DNA of 64,000 bases from Ignavibacteria bacterium. GTDB taxonomy: Bacteria > Bacteroidota > Ignavibacteria > Ch128b. Positions within the stretch are counted from its first letter, which is position 1. Each line of letters begins with the position of its first letter. The stretch is from NCBI GenBank assembly GCA_016873845.1, contig VGVX01000001.1:1-64000 (forward strand), written 5' to 3'. Both the position numbers and the translations under genes were made by a program. The notes under the pieces were generated by a model, which saw only the letters and a list, made by a program, of their open reading frames with translations, was not told the DNA's origin and made no database searches. Positions 27,767 through 36,751 of the stretch are shown piece by piece.

Positions 27767-28183
27767 ATGGCTCGGAAAAGAAAAGAATGGGAAGAACGGG
27801 GTATTGATATGACCCCTATGATCGATTGCGTATTTCAGCTATTGATCTTCTTCATGGTTACGACTGTATTTGCAGTGCAAAGTGGATTAAAGGTCGATCT
27901 GCCGCAAGCAGCAACTTCCGATGCGCCGCCTGAGAAAGATTTGAGTATCACTATTTCCGATAAGGGTGAGATGGATTTGAATGGTACTCGTGTAACTCTG
28001 GATAATCTTGAGGAACAGCTTAGGATCCAAAAAGATATTTTCGGAAGCAAAGTTTTAATTATCAAAGCAGATAAAAAAACATTTCATGGTATCGTCGTTG
28101 ACGTAATGGATGCTGCAAAAGTTGTTGGTATCGATCAGCTTGCAATTGCTACTGAAGAGGAAGAGAAAGATAAAAACAAATAA
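27767..28183 (+). CDS. exbD: Biopolymer transport protein ExbD/TolR family
   Basis: The 138-residue protein has a short basic cytoplasmic N-terminus, one membrane helix (about 17-37) and a periplasmic domain. The essential proton-carrying Asp is present in MTPMIDCVFQLLIFF (D20). The length matches ExbD/TolR (about 140). It works with ExbB in one complex and should bind the helix of the TonB-like protein encoded next. Only 13 bases separate the genes. Confidence 0.92.
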   Translation: MARKRKEWEERGIDMTPMIDCVFQLLIFFMVTTVFAVQSGLKVDLPQAATSDAPPEKDLSITISDKGEMDLNGTRVTLDNLEEQLRIQKDIFGSKVLIIKADKKTFHGIVVDVMDAAKVVGIDQLAIATEEEEKDKNK

Positions 28184-28196
28184 CTTATAGAAACGA

Positions 28197-29507
28197 ATGC
28201 AGGTCATAAACATATCTGGATTTGAAGTAAACCAAAAGTTAAAGAGTTTTCTTTCATACTATAGAAAACATCTTTTAATTTTTTTAGCAATTTCTGCATT
28301 CATACATTTCCTTCCGATTATTTTGCAAATTGATATTACTGAAAGTATTAAAGAAACAAAGCGCCCACCAACAACTGTTAAATTCATTCAACGTGCACCA
28401 AAACTGCAAAAGCAGCTTGAACTTCAAAAAGCTCCGAAGATTGTTGAACGTACATTACAAAGAATGTTACCGCAGCAAGTTAGAATGGCAACAATGCCCC
28501 GAACTATGACAACAGCAGCCCGTCATGGCGGAACTGCTCTTTCATCACTCGGTCGACCAGGTGATTATGTGGATAGGACTTGGTCACCCCAGCAAGCCCA
28601 GTTTTACGGACCGAACATTCAAATGGAAGTTGAGAATACTCGTGCTTCATCAAAGCGAGGCACTGCTGGACTGAGAGACAATCTTATTGATTGGATGAAT
28701 TTTCAAGATCGATTTTCTGGTATGATTGACCAGGGAGCAAATAAAAAAGATATTTCCGGTTTCTTGGAATTCTATCAACTGCAGTATCGCGGAAGTAAAG
28801 TTGAAGACAACAATCAACCTGGATGGAATGCAATACCACAGGCTTTGTTGAATTTATCTGATTTCATTAATAATGGTACAAAAGTGAAAGTCTCGCTGAA
28901 GGGGACCATTCGTCTTGACAGTAAAGAAATTATGAATATTCCGGTAATATTTATGATTGGTTACAGAGCCGAACCATTATACACAAAGGAAGAAGCCCAG
29001 AACTTAGGTCGATACTTGCGTGAAGGAGGTTTCTTATTTATTGATGATGCATTTGCATATGAATCTGGGTCATTCAGCCGGAAAGCAAGACAGCTAGTTA
29101 CTGATGCATTAGGTTTCGATGCTATTTTTGAGCGTGTTCCAAACAATCATCCACTTTTCCATGCATGGGAAGATTTTGATGCAGTTCCAGCTGGGGACGA
29201 TAATATCCGTCCGAATGGTATGTCTCTCGCAAATCCCAATCCTGCACAAAGATTAAAACCTGTACCAGAAAGATACAAGTACATTGAAGGAGTATTCCTC
29301 GGAGGTCGACTTGCAGTGGTAATTTCAAACAAAGGCTACAGTCGTGCATGGGGAGATTGGTTAAAAAATCCTTCCAGTTTTGGCGGGCCACAAGACAATA
29401 CAAGACAGTTACAATTTGGACTTAATATAATAGTCTACGCCTGTACACAAAAGGGCGGAATAATTGATAAGAATAAACAAAAAGTTGCAGCAGAGATTAA
29501 TCAATGA
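28197..29507 (+). CDS. TonB-like N-terminus fused to a DUF4159 domain
   Basis: The 436-residue protein has one membrane helix (about 25-44) containing S33 and H37 with the S-x-x-x-H spacing of TonB family helices that engage ExbD. A Pro/Lys/Gln-rich periplasmic stretch (residues about 55-110) follows, as in TonB. The C-terminal half (about 215-430) is not a TonB domain but DUF4159, with VIFMIGYRAEPLYTKEEAQ, REGGFLFIDDAF and GVFLGGRLAVVISNKGYSRAWGDW. DUF4159 is, from memory, a GATase/ThuA-like fold of unknown role. Together with exbBD this looks like an energised periplasmic DUF4159 effector. Its stop overlaps the next start by four bases. Confidence 0.82.
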   Translation: MQVINISGFEVNQKLKSFLSYYRKHLLIFLAISAFIHFLPIILQIDITESIKETKRPPTTVKFIQRAPKLQKQLELQKAPKIVERTLQRMLPQQVRMATMPRTMTTAARHGGTALSSLGRPGDYVDRTWSPQQAQFYGPNIQMEVENTRASSKRGTAGLRDNLIDWMNFQDRFSGMIDQGANKKDISGFLEFYQLQYRGSKVEDNNQPGWNAIPQALLNLSDFINNGTKVKVSLKGTIRLDSKEIMNIPVIFMIGYRAEPLYTKEEAQNLGRYLREGGFLFIDDAFAYESGSFSRKARQLVTDALGFDAIFERVPNNHPLFHAWEDFDAVPAGDDNIRPNGMSLANPNPAQRLKPVPERYKYIEGVFLGGRLAVVISNKGYSRAWGDWLKNPSSFGGPQDNTRQLQFGLNIIVYACTQKGGIIDKNKQKVAAEINQ

Positions 29508-30979
29508 AAAAATTTCTTTTGATAGTTTTAATATTATTTACTTCAATTCAATTCGGATGTGACTCCGTTTATAAATATGTTTTCATGCCTCCGGAACGAG
29601 TCGCATATATGTACATGCCTGATGCAGAGAACATGAAATACATGAATGATACAACTTATAGACTTTCCAAAGATAGTCTGACGATAATCATGGATCGAAA
29701 AGATTTTAAAATTGAATTAAAGTACATGACCGATTTTCAGCTAAACACGTTCGAATTCCCAGATGACTCCAAAGCAGGTTGGTTCTCAAAAAATCCATTT
29801 ACATATGGAGATTGGATTGATCCTTCAAAAGGATATTCTCCGAATAGATTCTCAGTATTTAAGATAACTATTTACAATTACTCCGGTTCTAAAATAAATT
29901 TCGACCCGGAAGAATCTCTTCTTGAAACAGATAGAGGAGATAAGTTGAATGCTTATGCTCGAGAGAAAAAAGCTGCAAAATATCAGAGTATGGAAGAGTA
30001 TTATTTGAAGCGTAAAGGCGCCAGCGGAATTGATGATGAAGTTTTTGAATCAAGAATGGGAATTGTCAGAAGAACAATGGTTTATTTAGGTAAGCCGGTT
30101 TATGCAGGCGACTCCAGAGAAGGATTTATTGTGTTCGATCCAATGGATGAATCAGTTGAAAAAGTGAAATTCTCACTGAGGAATTTTATTCTTAGCTACA
30201 GTGAAACAAATGAACCTGATGAATTTGGAAATTATGTTTTTTACTTTAGCAAAGTAAAATTCGACCGAGCAAAGATTACAGGCAGAACATCTCTTGATAC
30301 AACTTTTATTTCAATTCCAACTTCAAAAGATAGTTTGCTTTTGGATCGAGAAATTAATTTTACTCAGCTTCAATATACTTCCACAGAAACCCGTGAAGGT
30401 GGAAATATTGAAGCATGGAATCCAATGCCTGAAGCAATTCCAGAATTTATAAAGCATCTGCAAGCTCAGACAAAAATAAAATCTAAATTTGTGCGAATTA
30501 CAGCCGATGCACCGAATTTGCTGGTTTCGGATTTTGTCGTTTTACTGGGCGGATTCGGGAAGCCAAATATTAGTTCAGTCATGGTGAATAATTTAGCTGA
30601 ACTTTTATCGAAGGGCGGATTCTTATACATAGAAAATTCTCATGTTACAAAAAGTTGGCCATATTATTCATCCATGCTGGAATTTTTAAATCAACTCGCA
30701 AACAGAATCAGCGGGAAAACTGAAATAAAGAGAATTGCTCTGGACCATCAAATATATAACATGAGATTCAAATTTACTGATTTACCCAAAGGATTAGATG
30801 ATTTCAACACACAGCTGCTTCGGAATGATTACATCGATGGACTATTCATTAATGGAAAGTTAACTGCTGTCCTATCGAACAAAGGTTATATTCCTCAATG
30901 GGTGGCGTTAGAAAACAAAACGGAAGCGTTGAATTTCGGAGTTAACCTTGTGCTTTATGCTCTCGAAAGGAAAAAATGA
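29504..30979 (+). CDS. Lipoprotein with C-terminal DUF4159 domain
   Basis: The 491-residue protein has a lipoprotein-type signal with Cys19 in SIQFGCDS. A beta-rich N-terminal region (about 30-290) is unrecognised. The C-terminal part (about 310-490) parallels DUF4159 of the upstream protein: FVVLLGGFGKPNI, SKGGFLYIEN, GLFINGKLTAVLSNKGY and LNFGVNLVLYALER. The two genes share a four-base ATGA overlap, as does the next pair, so they are translationally coupled. A lipoprotein and a TonB-like protein carrying the same domain suggest that the two DUF4159 units meet in the periplasm. This is inference. Confidence 0.78.
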   Translation: MKKFLLIVLILFTSIQFGCDSVYKYVFMPPERVAYMYMPDAENMKYMNDTTYRLSKDSLTIIMDRKDFKIELKYMTDFQLNTFEFPDDSKAGWFSKNPFTYGDWIDPSKGYSPNRFSVFKITIYNYSGSKINFDPEESLLETDRGDKLNAYAREKKAAKYQSMEEYYLKRKGASGIDDEVFESRMGIVRRTMVYLGKPVYAGDSREGFIVFDPMDESVEKVKFSLRNFILSYSETNEPDEFGNYVFYFSKVKFDRAKITGRTSLDTTFISIPTSKDSLLLDREINFTQLQYTSTETREGGNIEAWNPMPEAIPEFIKHLQAQTKIKSKFVRITADAPNLLVSDFVVLLGGFGKPNISSVMVNNLAELLSKGGFLYIENSHVTKSWPYYSSMLEFLNQLANRISGKTEIKRIALDHQIYNMRFKFTDLPKGLDDFNTQLLRNDYIDGLFINGKLTAVLSNKGYIPQWVALENKTEALNFGVNLVLYALERKK

Positions 30980-32841
30980 AATACATTTCATTTCTTACAC
31001 TAATACTGCTTGGCAGCATTTTATTTGCCCAGCCGCGTAAAGAAGTTAGAGCTGTCTGGGTAACCACTGCAGGTAGAGCTGATTTTCCATTTTCTGTTGG
31101 CGCTTCAGCGCAGAGAGCTGAGATCGATGGAATAGTAAATGTTTGTAAGAATGCAAATCTCAATACAATTGTATTTCAAGTAAGTGCGCGCGGCGATGCG
31201 TATTATAGCTCTTCGTTCCTCCCTTGGGCTTCAAATCTTACATGCTTTACTCCATGTCAGGATCCATCAAATTTAGGATTTAATCCAGGATATAATCCAC
31301 TCGCTGAAATGATCTTGAAAGCAAGACAACAAAATATTGAAGTTCATGCGTGGATCAATGCTTATTACGTAATTAGTGATACACTCTCGAAATATCTTTC
31401 AGTTATAACATTTCCACCGCATCCAGCGATTATTGACAGCTCCAACGGTCAACGTTACTGGAAAACACGCTGGTTTGCTAAGACTTCTACAGGTCAGATG
31501 AAAAGTGACGGCGGATTTTTCTTAGATCCAGGCAATCCGGATGTCAGACATCACTTAGTAAACATTGCAACTGAAATCGTAAAGAATTATAATATTGATG
31601 GAATCCATTTTGATTTTATTAGATATACAGACCTTGGAGCCGAAGCTCTTCTATTTGGAGATGCTTCTAACTATTGGTTCACAAATCGAACAGATTCTTT
31701 AAATGGCAATCCTTGGAATTTGCCGCGTAATGATTTCGCACGATTGAACATTGAGCGAATGGTTAAAATGACGATGGATTCTGTGAAACATTATAAACCG
31801 TGGGTGAAGGTCGGAGCTACAACTCCAGGTGTTTATACTGCGGCGGCAATGGGATTATCCTGCGGTGTATGGGAGTTATATAATCAATTACGTTCAGATC
31901 CAAAAGCATGGGCTGCAAAAGGATATATTGATTATCACAATCCGCAAGTTTATTGGAATATCGCGACGTGCCCCGAATTCACAAAAATTTCTAATTGGTG
32001 GAAGAATAATTTAAGTGGTAAACAAACTTGGTTGGGACTTGCTTCATATAGAATAGGTGAACCAAACTTTGGCGATATAAATGAAATTAAGAATCAGATA
32101 AATTATTCACGTACTATTGGTGCATCTGGTGTGAATTTCTTCAGATTCCGGAGTATGGCAAGTTCGATAAACTATTTTGACTCGCTCACAAATTCACTGT
32201 ATAAATATCCTGCAAATCAACCGCCAATGATTTGGAAAGATCCTGTTCCGCCAAATAAACCAAATTATATTACGATTCAGAAAATCACCTCAGATAGGTT
32301 TAGAATTGCGTGGACAAGACCTCAAACCGCTACAGATGGAGAGATTGCAGAGTATTACAATATTTTCAGAGCAACATCTCCAATAGATCCAAATAAAGCA
32401 GAACATTTGTATAAAATTACATCTAATCCTGATACTTTTTATTTTGATATTATTCCAGATACAAACTCGGTTTACTACTATGCTGTTTCTGCTTTTGATA
32501 AAGTTGATAATGAAAGCGAAATCTCAAATACAATCGCTACAAATATCGAAATTGATTATGAAAATTATCCGACAACAATTAATTTAAGCCAGAATTATCC
32601 AAATCCATTTAATCCGCTGACTAAGATAGATTTCGAAATTTATTTACCAGGGCTTACAACTTTGAAAGTTTATGACATGCTAGGAAGAGAGATCGCGGCT
32701 TTAGTAAATGAAAATTTATCAGCGGGAAAATATTCCGTAGAATTTAATTCAAATATTTATAATTTACCTAGCGGAATCTATTATTATCGATTAACTAATT
32801 CTGGTTCATCAATCACAAAAAGTTTTGTTTTATTAAAGTAG
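30976..32841 (+). CDS. GHL10-type glycoside hydrolase-like protein with T9SS sorting domain
   Basis: The 621-residue protein has a signal peptide ending near LFAQP and a TIM-barrel domain of the GHL10/DUF187 family (about 20-400) starting KEVRAVWVTTAGRADF. Family motifs IHFDFIRYTD and WINAYYV are present. An Fn3-like module (about 425-525) and a type A sorting domain follow, from LSQNYPNPFNP to the end. Relatives (YngK-like) are predicted to act on cell-wall or exopolysaccharide glycans. The sorting domain predicts export by T9SS and surface attachment. Its presence inside the ExbBD/DUF4159 operon suggests glycan handling is part of that system. Confidence 0.87.
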   Translation: MKYISFLTLILLGSILFAQPRKEVRAVWVTTAGRADFPFSVGASAQRAEIDGIVNVCKNANLNTIVFQVSARGDAYYSSSFLPWASNLTCFTPCQDPSNLGFNPGYNPLAEMILKARQQNIEVHAWINAYYVISDTLSKYLSVITFPPHPAIIDSSNGQRYWKTRWFAKTSTGQMKSDGGFFLDPGNPDVRHHLVNIATEIVKNYNIDGIHFDFIRYTDLGAEALLFGDASNYWFTNRTDSLNGNPWNLPRNDFARLNIERMVKMTMDSVKHYKPWVKVGATTPGVYTAAAMGLSCGVWELYNQLRSDPKAWAAKGYIDYHNPQVYWNIATCPEFTKISNWWKNNLSGKQTWLGLASYRIGEPNFGDINEIKNQINYSRTIGASGVNFFRFRSMASSINYFDSLTNSLYKYPANQPPMIWKDPVPPNKPNYITIQKITSDRFRIAWTRPQTATDGEIAEYYNIFRATSPIDPNKAEHLYKITSNPDTFYFDIIPDTNSVYYYAVSAFDKVDNESEISNTIATNIEIDYENYPTTINLSQNYPNPFNPLTKIDFEIYLPGLTTLKVYDMLGREIAALVNENLSAGKYSVEFNSNIYNLPSGIYYYRLTNSGSSITKSFVLLK

Positions 32842-32849
32842 AGTAAAAA

Positions 32850-33440
32850 ATGAAAATTGTTCAATTAGTTTTTATCTTATTATTGATGGCACAAATAGGT
32901 GCTTCGCAGACTAGATACACTAGTTTGGAAAATTCACCTACACTAACTATCAAAGAAATGTCAAGCGATCCTGTACCAATTATGCCTGAGTGGAATGTTC
33001 GCAAAATTACTGGATTAGCATATAGTACGTTTGTACCTGGCTCTGGTCAGTTTTATCTTGGACATAAATTAAAAGGTTCTTTAATTACGGTCGGTTTCCT
33101 TGCATCCTTTGTAACGGCGATAGTATCTCACAATAACTTCATTTCGAACCGTGAGAGGCTCGATAATTTGAAATATGAGTATTACAGCGCCGACCGTTAC
33201 GCCCTTGCAGAAGAACTGTGGAAACAAATTAAAGAAGTTCACGATGAGCAAAAAGTAAACGAGAGGAAAAGGACGATCTCATCCTTCATAAGCGCTGGCA
33301 TCTGGGCATTGAACATAATCGATTATTTATTTTTTACTGATGATCTGGGTGTTGCTGATTTTTCAAATACTCTGAAAATAAACGATAATCTCATATCAAC
33401 TGATCTCCAGACCATCTTTTCAATTAGAGTTCCTTTATAA
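32850..33440 (+). CDS. DUF5683-like membrane protein
   Basis: The 196-residue protein has a signal sequence (1-20) and a central motif TFVPGSGQFYLGHKLKGSL that matches the PG.GQ.Y.G...KG signature of DUF5683 and related TM2-like families. Two hydrophobic segments follow (about 78-95 and 145-165), separated by a charged coiled segment. The function of the family is unknown; members are common next to envelope genes in Bacteroidota. It lies 8 bases after the glycosidase gene and one base before the next. Confidence 0.7.
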   Translation: MKIVQLVFILLLMAQIGASQTRYTSLENSPTLTIKEMSSDPVPIMPEWNVRKITGLAYSTFVPGSGQFYLGHKLKGSLITVGFLASFVTAIVSHNNFISNRERLDNLKYEYYSADRYALAEELWKQIKEVHDEQKVNERKRTISSFISAGIWALNIIDYLFFTDDLGVADFSNTLKINDNLISTDLQTIFSIRVPL

Positions 33441-33441
33441 C

Positions 33442-33891
33442 ATGAGAATACAAATGAATATATTTTTTGCAATTAGTTTAGTTTTTTTCTTATTTTGTTC
33501 CAACGGATGTGAGAAATCTGAAGAACTTATATCGCCTTATCACTATTCGATTTTGCCAAAGCCCTCAGGTTTTAAAATCATCAAAGCTGATACAACTACA
33601 ACCGGTAAATGGAGAGTTACAATGAGTTGGACGATATCCGACACTTCAAATTTAAAACATTTTGAGGTTTTCAGGTCTATTAAATATTCGGATATCTTTA
33701 AAATCATTCAATCGAATTACACAAGTTACACTTTTATTGATTCGAGTCTCCCATCATTTACAGACAGTGTAAAGCTCTTCTATAAAGTATTCCCAATCGG
33801 ACAAAAAACAGATATCAGAACAGGCGCGAAAGTGACTTTTACCGGGCCTGAAGCTGATATAGACTCAATAACTATTAAAAAGCCAAAATAA
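33442..33891 (+). CDS. Fn3-like lipoprotein
   Basis: The 149-residue protein has a hydrophobic N-terminus and Cys23 in CSNGCEKSEE, a fair lipoprotein signal. ATG 33454 is an alternative start. The remainder (about 45-125) looks like one Fn3-like domain with W..SDTSNLKHFEVFRS and a C-terminal YKVFPIG strand. It probably sits on the inner face of the outer membrane or on the surface. No family name is certain. Confidence 0.6.
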   Translation: MRIQMNIFFAISLVFFLFCSNGCEKSEELISPYHYSILPKPSGFKIIKADTTTTGKWRVTMSWTISDTSNLKHFEVFRSIKYSDIFKIIQSNYTSYTFIDSSLPSFTDSVKLFYKVFPIGQKTDIRTGAKVTFTGPEADIDSITIKKPK

Positions 33892-33926
33892 ATTAATGTC
33901 TATTTTATTAACAAACGGAGGTACGC

Positions 33927-36668
33927 ATGAATAAAAAACTTTCAGCCTTACTTATGGTGTTTGCTTTAGTAGTGCTAACATCACAAGTATCCGCACAGCA
34001 AATACTTGATCCTGCAAACTACATCACTGTTGCAAATTTGAATGATAACAACACTGGAACAGGCGCAGGTACTAATTTGTGCGACACTACTTATTGTGAA
34101 ATCCCACCCGTTGCTAATTCACCTACCCAAACAGATGGCTGGTGGTCAAATACGGGAAGTGCCTGGTTCAATAGCAGCCATCGAAGAACTCCTAGAACTG
34201 CAGGTAGTCCAAATGGTGCTTCTGCAACATACTTTTTTGATGTTGCGGTTTCAGATTATTACTTAGTTTATCACTACATGGGCTTTACTGGAAACGCAAC
34301 AAGTAATGCTTATGTTACTTTTAAACGTTTCGGAGAAGGAGTTATTGCTGACAGTTTCCGCTATGATATCCAAAGTAATAACGTAACAACAGGAGCAACT
34401 GGAAGTTGGAAGCCGTTGGGAATTTTAAATGTCCCAGCAGCAGCAAAGGGACTTGAAGTAAGAATTGGTGCCGATACATTGACACCAGCGTTTATGCGCG
34501 TTGATGAAGTGAGGATTTTGAGGAGTCCTGCAGCCGGTGCTGATCTTGAATTCGGAAGGAGGCACATGACTGGCTTCGATACTACAAGGATGATTGAAGA
34601 TTTCCCGCAAACAACTTTCAAGTGGGGAATTTACGAGGATCGTGAGTTCACTATGTACAACTTAGGTGGTGCAGATTTGATCATATCGAACGTAACAACT
34701 TCAACGAATCGTTTTTATAGCATTTCTACATTACCTATGACAATCCAGCCAGGCAAGAAAGCGAATATAAAAATAAGATTTTCACCTAAAGGTGAAGAAG
34801 CGACTTTTGATACAGTCGTGATTCACAGCAATGATGCTGCTGAGCCTCAAGCATTCTTTCCAGTGAGAGGTGAAGGAATTAATTATAATTTCATTATGAA
34901 TGCGAGCAGTGGATTTGAACCACATTGGAATGCACCAGGGACAACGTCATATGTGGAAACTGGCCTCTCTTCATTTTCAAATTCAGCAAAGTCAAACTTC
35001 ATTTATCCTATTCCTAATGGAAATTCAAGTAGTAGAGTATATATTCCAGCTACAGACCTTCCAACTGCTACATATGGTTTCCAAATACCAGATACGATTC
35101 CAGGCAAATATATTCTAGAATATTCTGGGCCTTCTGGATCGCCGAATGCAGCACGTAATGCCACTATTTCTGTAACCACTCCATTTATGGCCGATACACA
35201 AAGGGTACTCAATTTTAACGAAAGAGGTGTAACAGGGGCAATTCTTTGGTTACAAATTTCTGACAATAATACTCGAATCTTTCAATTGAATGGAGGCGGT
35301 CCAACAAAGGTTATGTTTGAAAATCCATTACAAATGGCCGGTGTGGGAGACCTTTTACGCGTTGACTTATTGCGTTGTAGATTATTGCCGATAGCTCCTA
35401 CAGCATCAACATCAGCCGATGCAGTTGGCAGATTATTAAGCTTTGGTTCTGTATCTATTTACGATTCAATCAGAAATGCGGAATTCAATTATCAGAGAGG
35501 TCTGCAAATCAGAAGCAATGGCGAAACACCGTTAAAAGTTGATTCAATCATGATTTTCGGTGCAGATAGTTCAAAATTCAGTATCGCAAATCTACCACCA
35601 TTACCATTAACACTACCCGCAATTGATGGGATTTACAATCTGACAGTAGAGTTCAGACCTGATTCGATTCGACTTCATTCAGCTACATTAAGAATGTGGA
35701 CAAATGATACAACCAACAATCGATACATCAATATCGCACTCTCTGGTCAGGGTGTAGGAACAAACATTCTGGTTGATAACTCAGATCCAACTACTTTTGT
35801 AAGCACACCTGTTGTTGATTGGAATCAACCTTCGCCAATGAATATGAATTACTGGCAGAGAATTGCCGGCAGCGGAACTAATAACGAGAGAATCTTCACC
35901 TATATTTATGGTAAGTTCTATAATGGAACTCCGAGTGAGCCATTAAATTATGTTCATTGGTTCCCAAGATTTCCACAGCGACCAGGTGGACCAGCAGTTG
36001 AACCAGATAGTTTCGATGTTTGGGCGATTGTTCCAGCTGGATCAAGTACGGGAAATCCAAAAGCAGTATATGAAATCAATCACGTTGGCGGATTAACAAA
36101 ATTAATTCGAAATCAAAATTCAACTGCCTTTGGTGGTAATGTTACTTCAGATGGAAGATTATATCTCGGAAGATATACGTTCTTGCGCGGCGGACAAGAT
36201 ATTCATGGCGGCGGAACGATATATGGGAACGTTAAAATCATTAATGATCATGAGGAAGTATCAGAGTTTTATCGTGATAGTGTAATAAATCGTGCTGTTA
36301 CAGACAGCCACGTCACTCGAGCTGATGCTATCATGCTTCAACAGGCAGCTGGCCCAGTGACTGGTGTTGGAGATGAAGGATCAATACCGACAGCTTATTC
36401 ACTAAGCCAAAACTATCCAAATCCATTCAATCCTACAACTCAGATTAGATTTGGTATTCCACAAGATGCCCGGGTTTCATTAAAGATATATGATATTCTT
36501 GGTAGAGAAGTTAGAACTTTAATGAATGATGATCTCAGAGCAGGTTATCATGCAGTCGAGTGGGATGGAAAAAACAATTTTGGCGGAAAAGTATCGAGCG
36601 GAATATATATTTATCGAATGGTGGCCGGCAAATTTGTTAAAACTATGAAAATGATGATGCTTAAATAA
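33927..36668 (+). CDS. T9SS-exported surface protein with golvesin-like and choice-of-anchor-type domains
   Basis: The 913-residue protein starts at an ATG with GGAGG and has a signal peptide ending near VSAQQ. An N-terminal domain (about 60-200) resembles golvesin/xanthan-lyase C-terminal modules (ATYFFDVAVSDYYLVYHY, RVDEVRIL). Two ASPM-SPD-2-Hydin-like domains follow (about 215-320 and 510-610), each ending in a GQG/GEG strand. Its last 90 residues from YSLSQNYPNPFNP form a type A sorting domain ending in Lys. It is the last gene before a strong terminator, so it is the probable main secreted product or substrate of this operon. Its ligand is unknown. Confidence 0.85.
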   Translation: MNKKLSALLMVFALVVLTSQVSAQQILDPANYITVANLNDNNTGTGAGTNLCDTTYCEIPPVANSPTQTDGWWSNTGSAWFNSSHRRTPRTAGSPNGASATYFFDVAVSDYYLVYHYMGFTGNATSNAYVTFKRFGEGVIADSFRYDIQSNNVTTGATGSWKPLGILNVPAAAKGLEVRIGADTLTPAFMRVDEVRILRSPAAGADLEFGRRHMTGFDTTRMIEDFPQTTFKWGIYEDREFTMYNLGGADLIISNVTTSTNRFYSISTLPMTIQPGKKANIKIRFSPKGEEATFDTVVIHSNDAAEPQAFFPVRGEGINYNFIMNASSGFEPHWNAPGTTSYVETGLSSFSNSAKSNFIYPIPNGNSSSRVYIPATDLPTATYGFQIPDTIPGKYILEYSGPSGSPNAARNATISVTTPFMADTQRVLNFNERGVTGAILWLQISDNNTRIFQLNGGGPTKVMFENPLQMAGVGDLLRVDLLRCRLLPIAPTASTSADAVGRLLSFGSVSIYDSIRNAEFNYQRGLQIRSNGETPLKVDSIMIFGADSSKFSIANLPPLPLTLPAIDGIYNLTVEFRPDSIRLHSATLRMWTNDTTNNRYINIALSGQGVGTNILVDNSDPTTFVSTPVVDWNQPSPMNMNYWQRIAGSGTNNERIFTYIYGKFYNGTPSEPLNYVHWFPRFPQRPGGPAVEPDSFDVWAIVPAGSSTGNPKAVYEINHVGGLTKLIRNQNSTAFGGNVTSDGRLYLGRYTFLRGGQDIHGGGTIYGNVKIINDHEEVSEFYRDSVINRAVTDSHVTRADAIMLQQAAGPVTGVGDEGSIPTAYSLSQNYPNPFNPTTQIRFGIPQDARVSLKIYDILGREVRTLMNDDLRAGYHAVEWDGKNNFGGKVSSGIYIYRMVAGKFVKTMKMMMLK

Positions 36669-36686
36669 AGTTTCATCAATCTTTTG

Positions 36687-36725
36687 GAAAAAGGTAATCC
36701 TGGTAACCGGGATTACCTTTTTTTT
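36687..36725 (+). terminator. Rho-independent terminator closing the 12-gene operon
   Basis: AAAAAGGTAATCC pairs perfectly with GGATTACCTTTTT around a 9-base loop and runs into an uninterrupted T-tract. It is one of the strongest terminators in the window. Confidence 0.92.
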
Positions 36726-36751
36726 ATTTATTTATCGATAATTATACTGTT

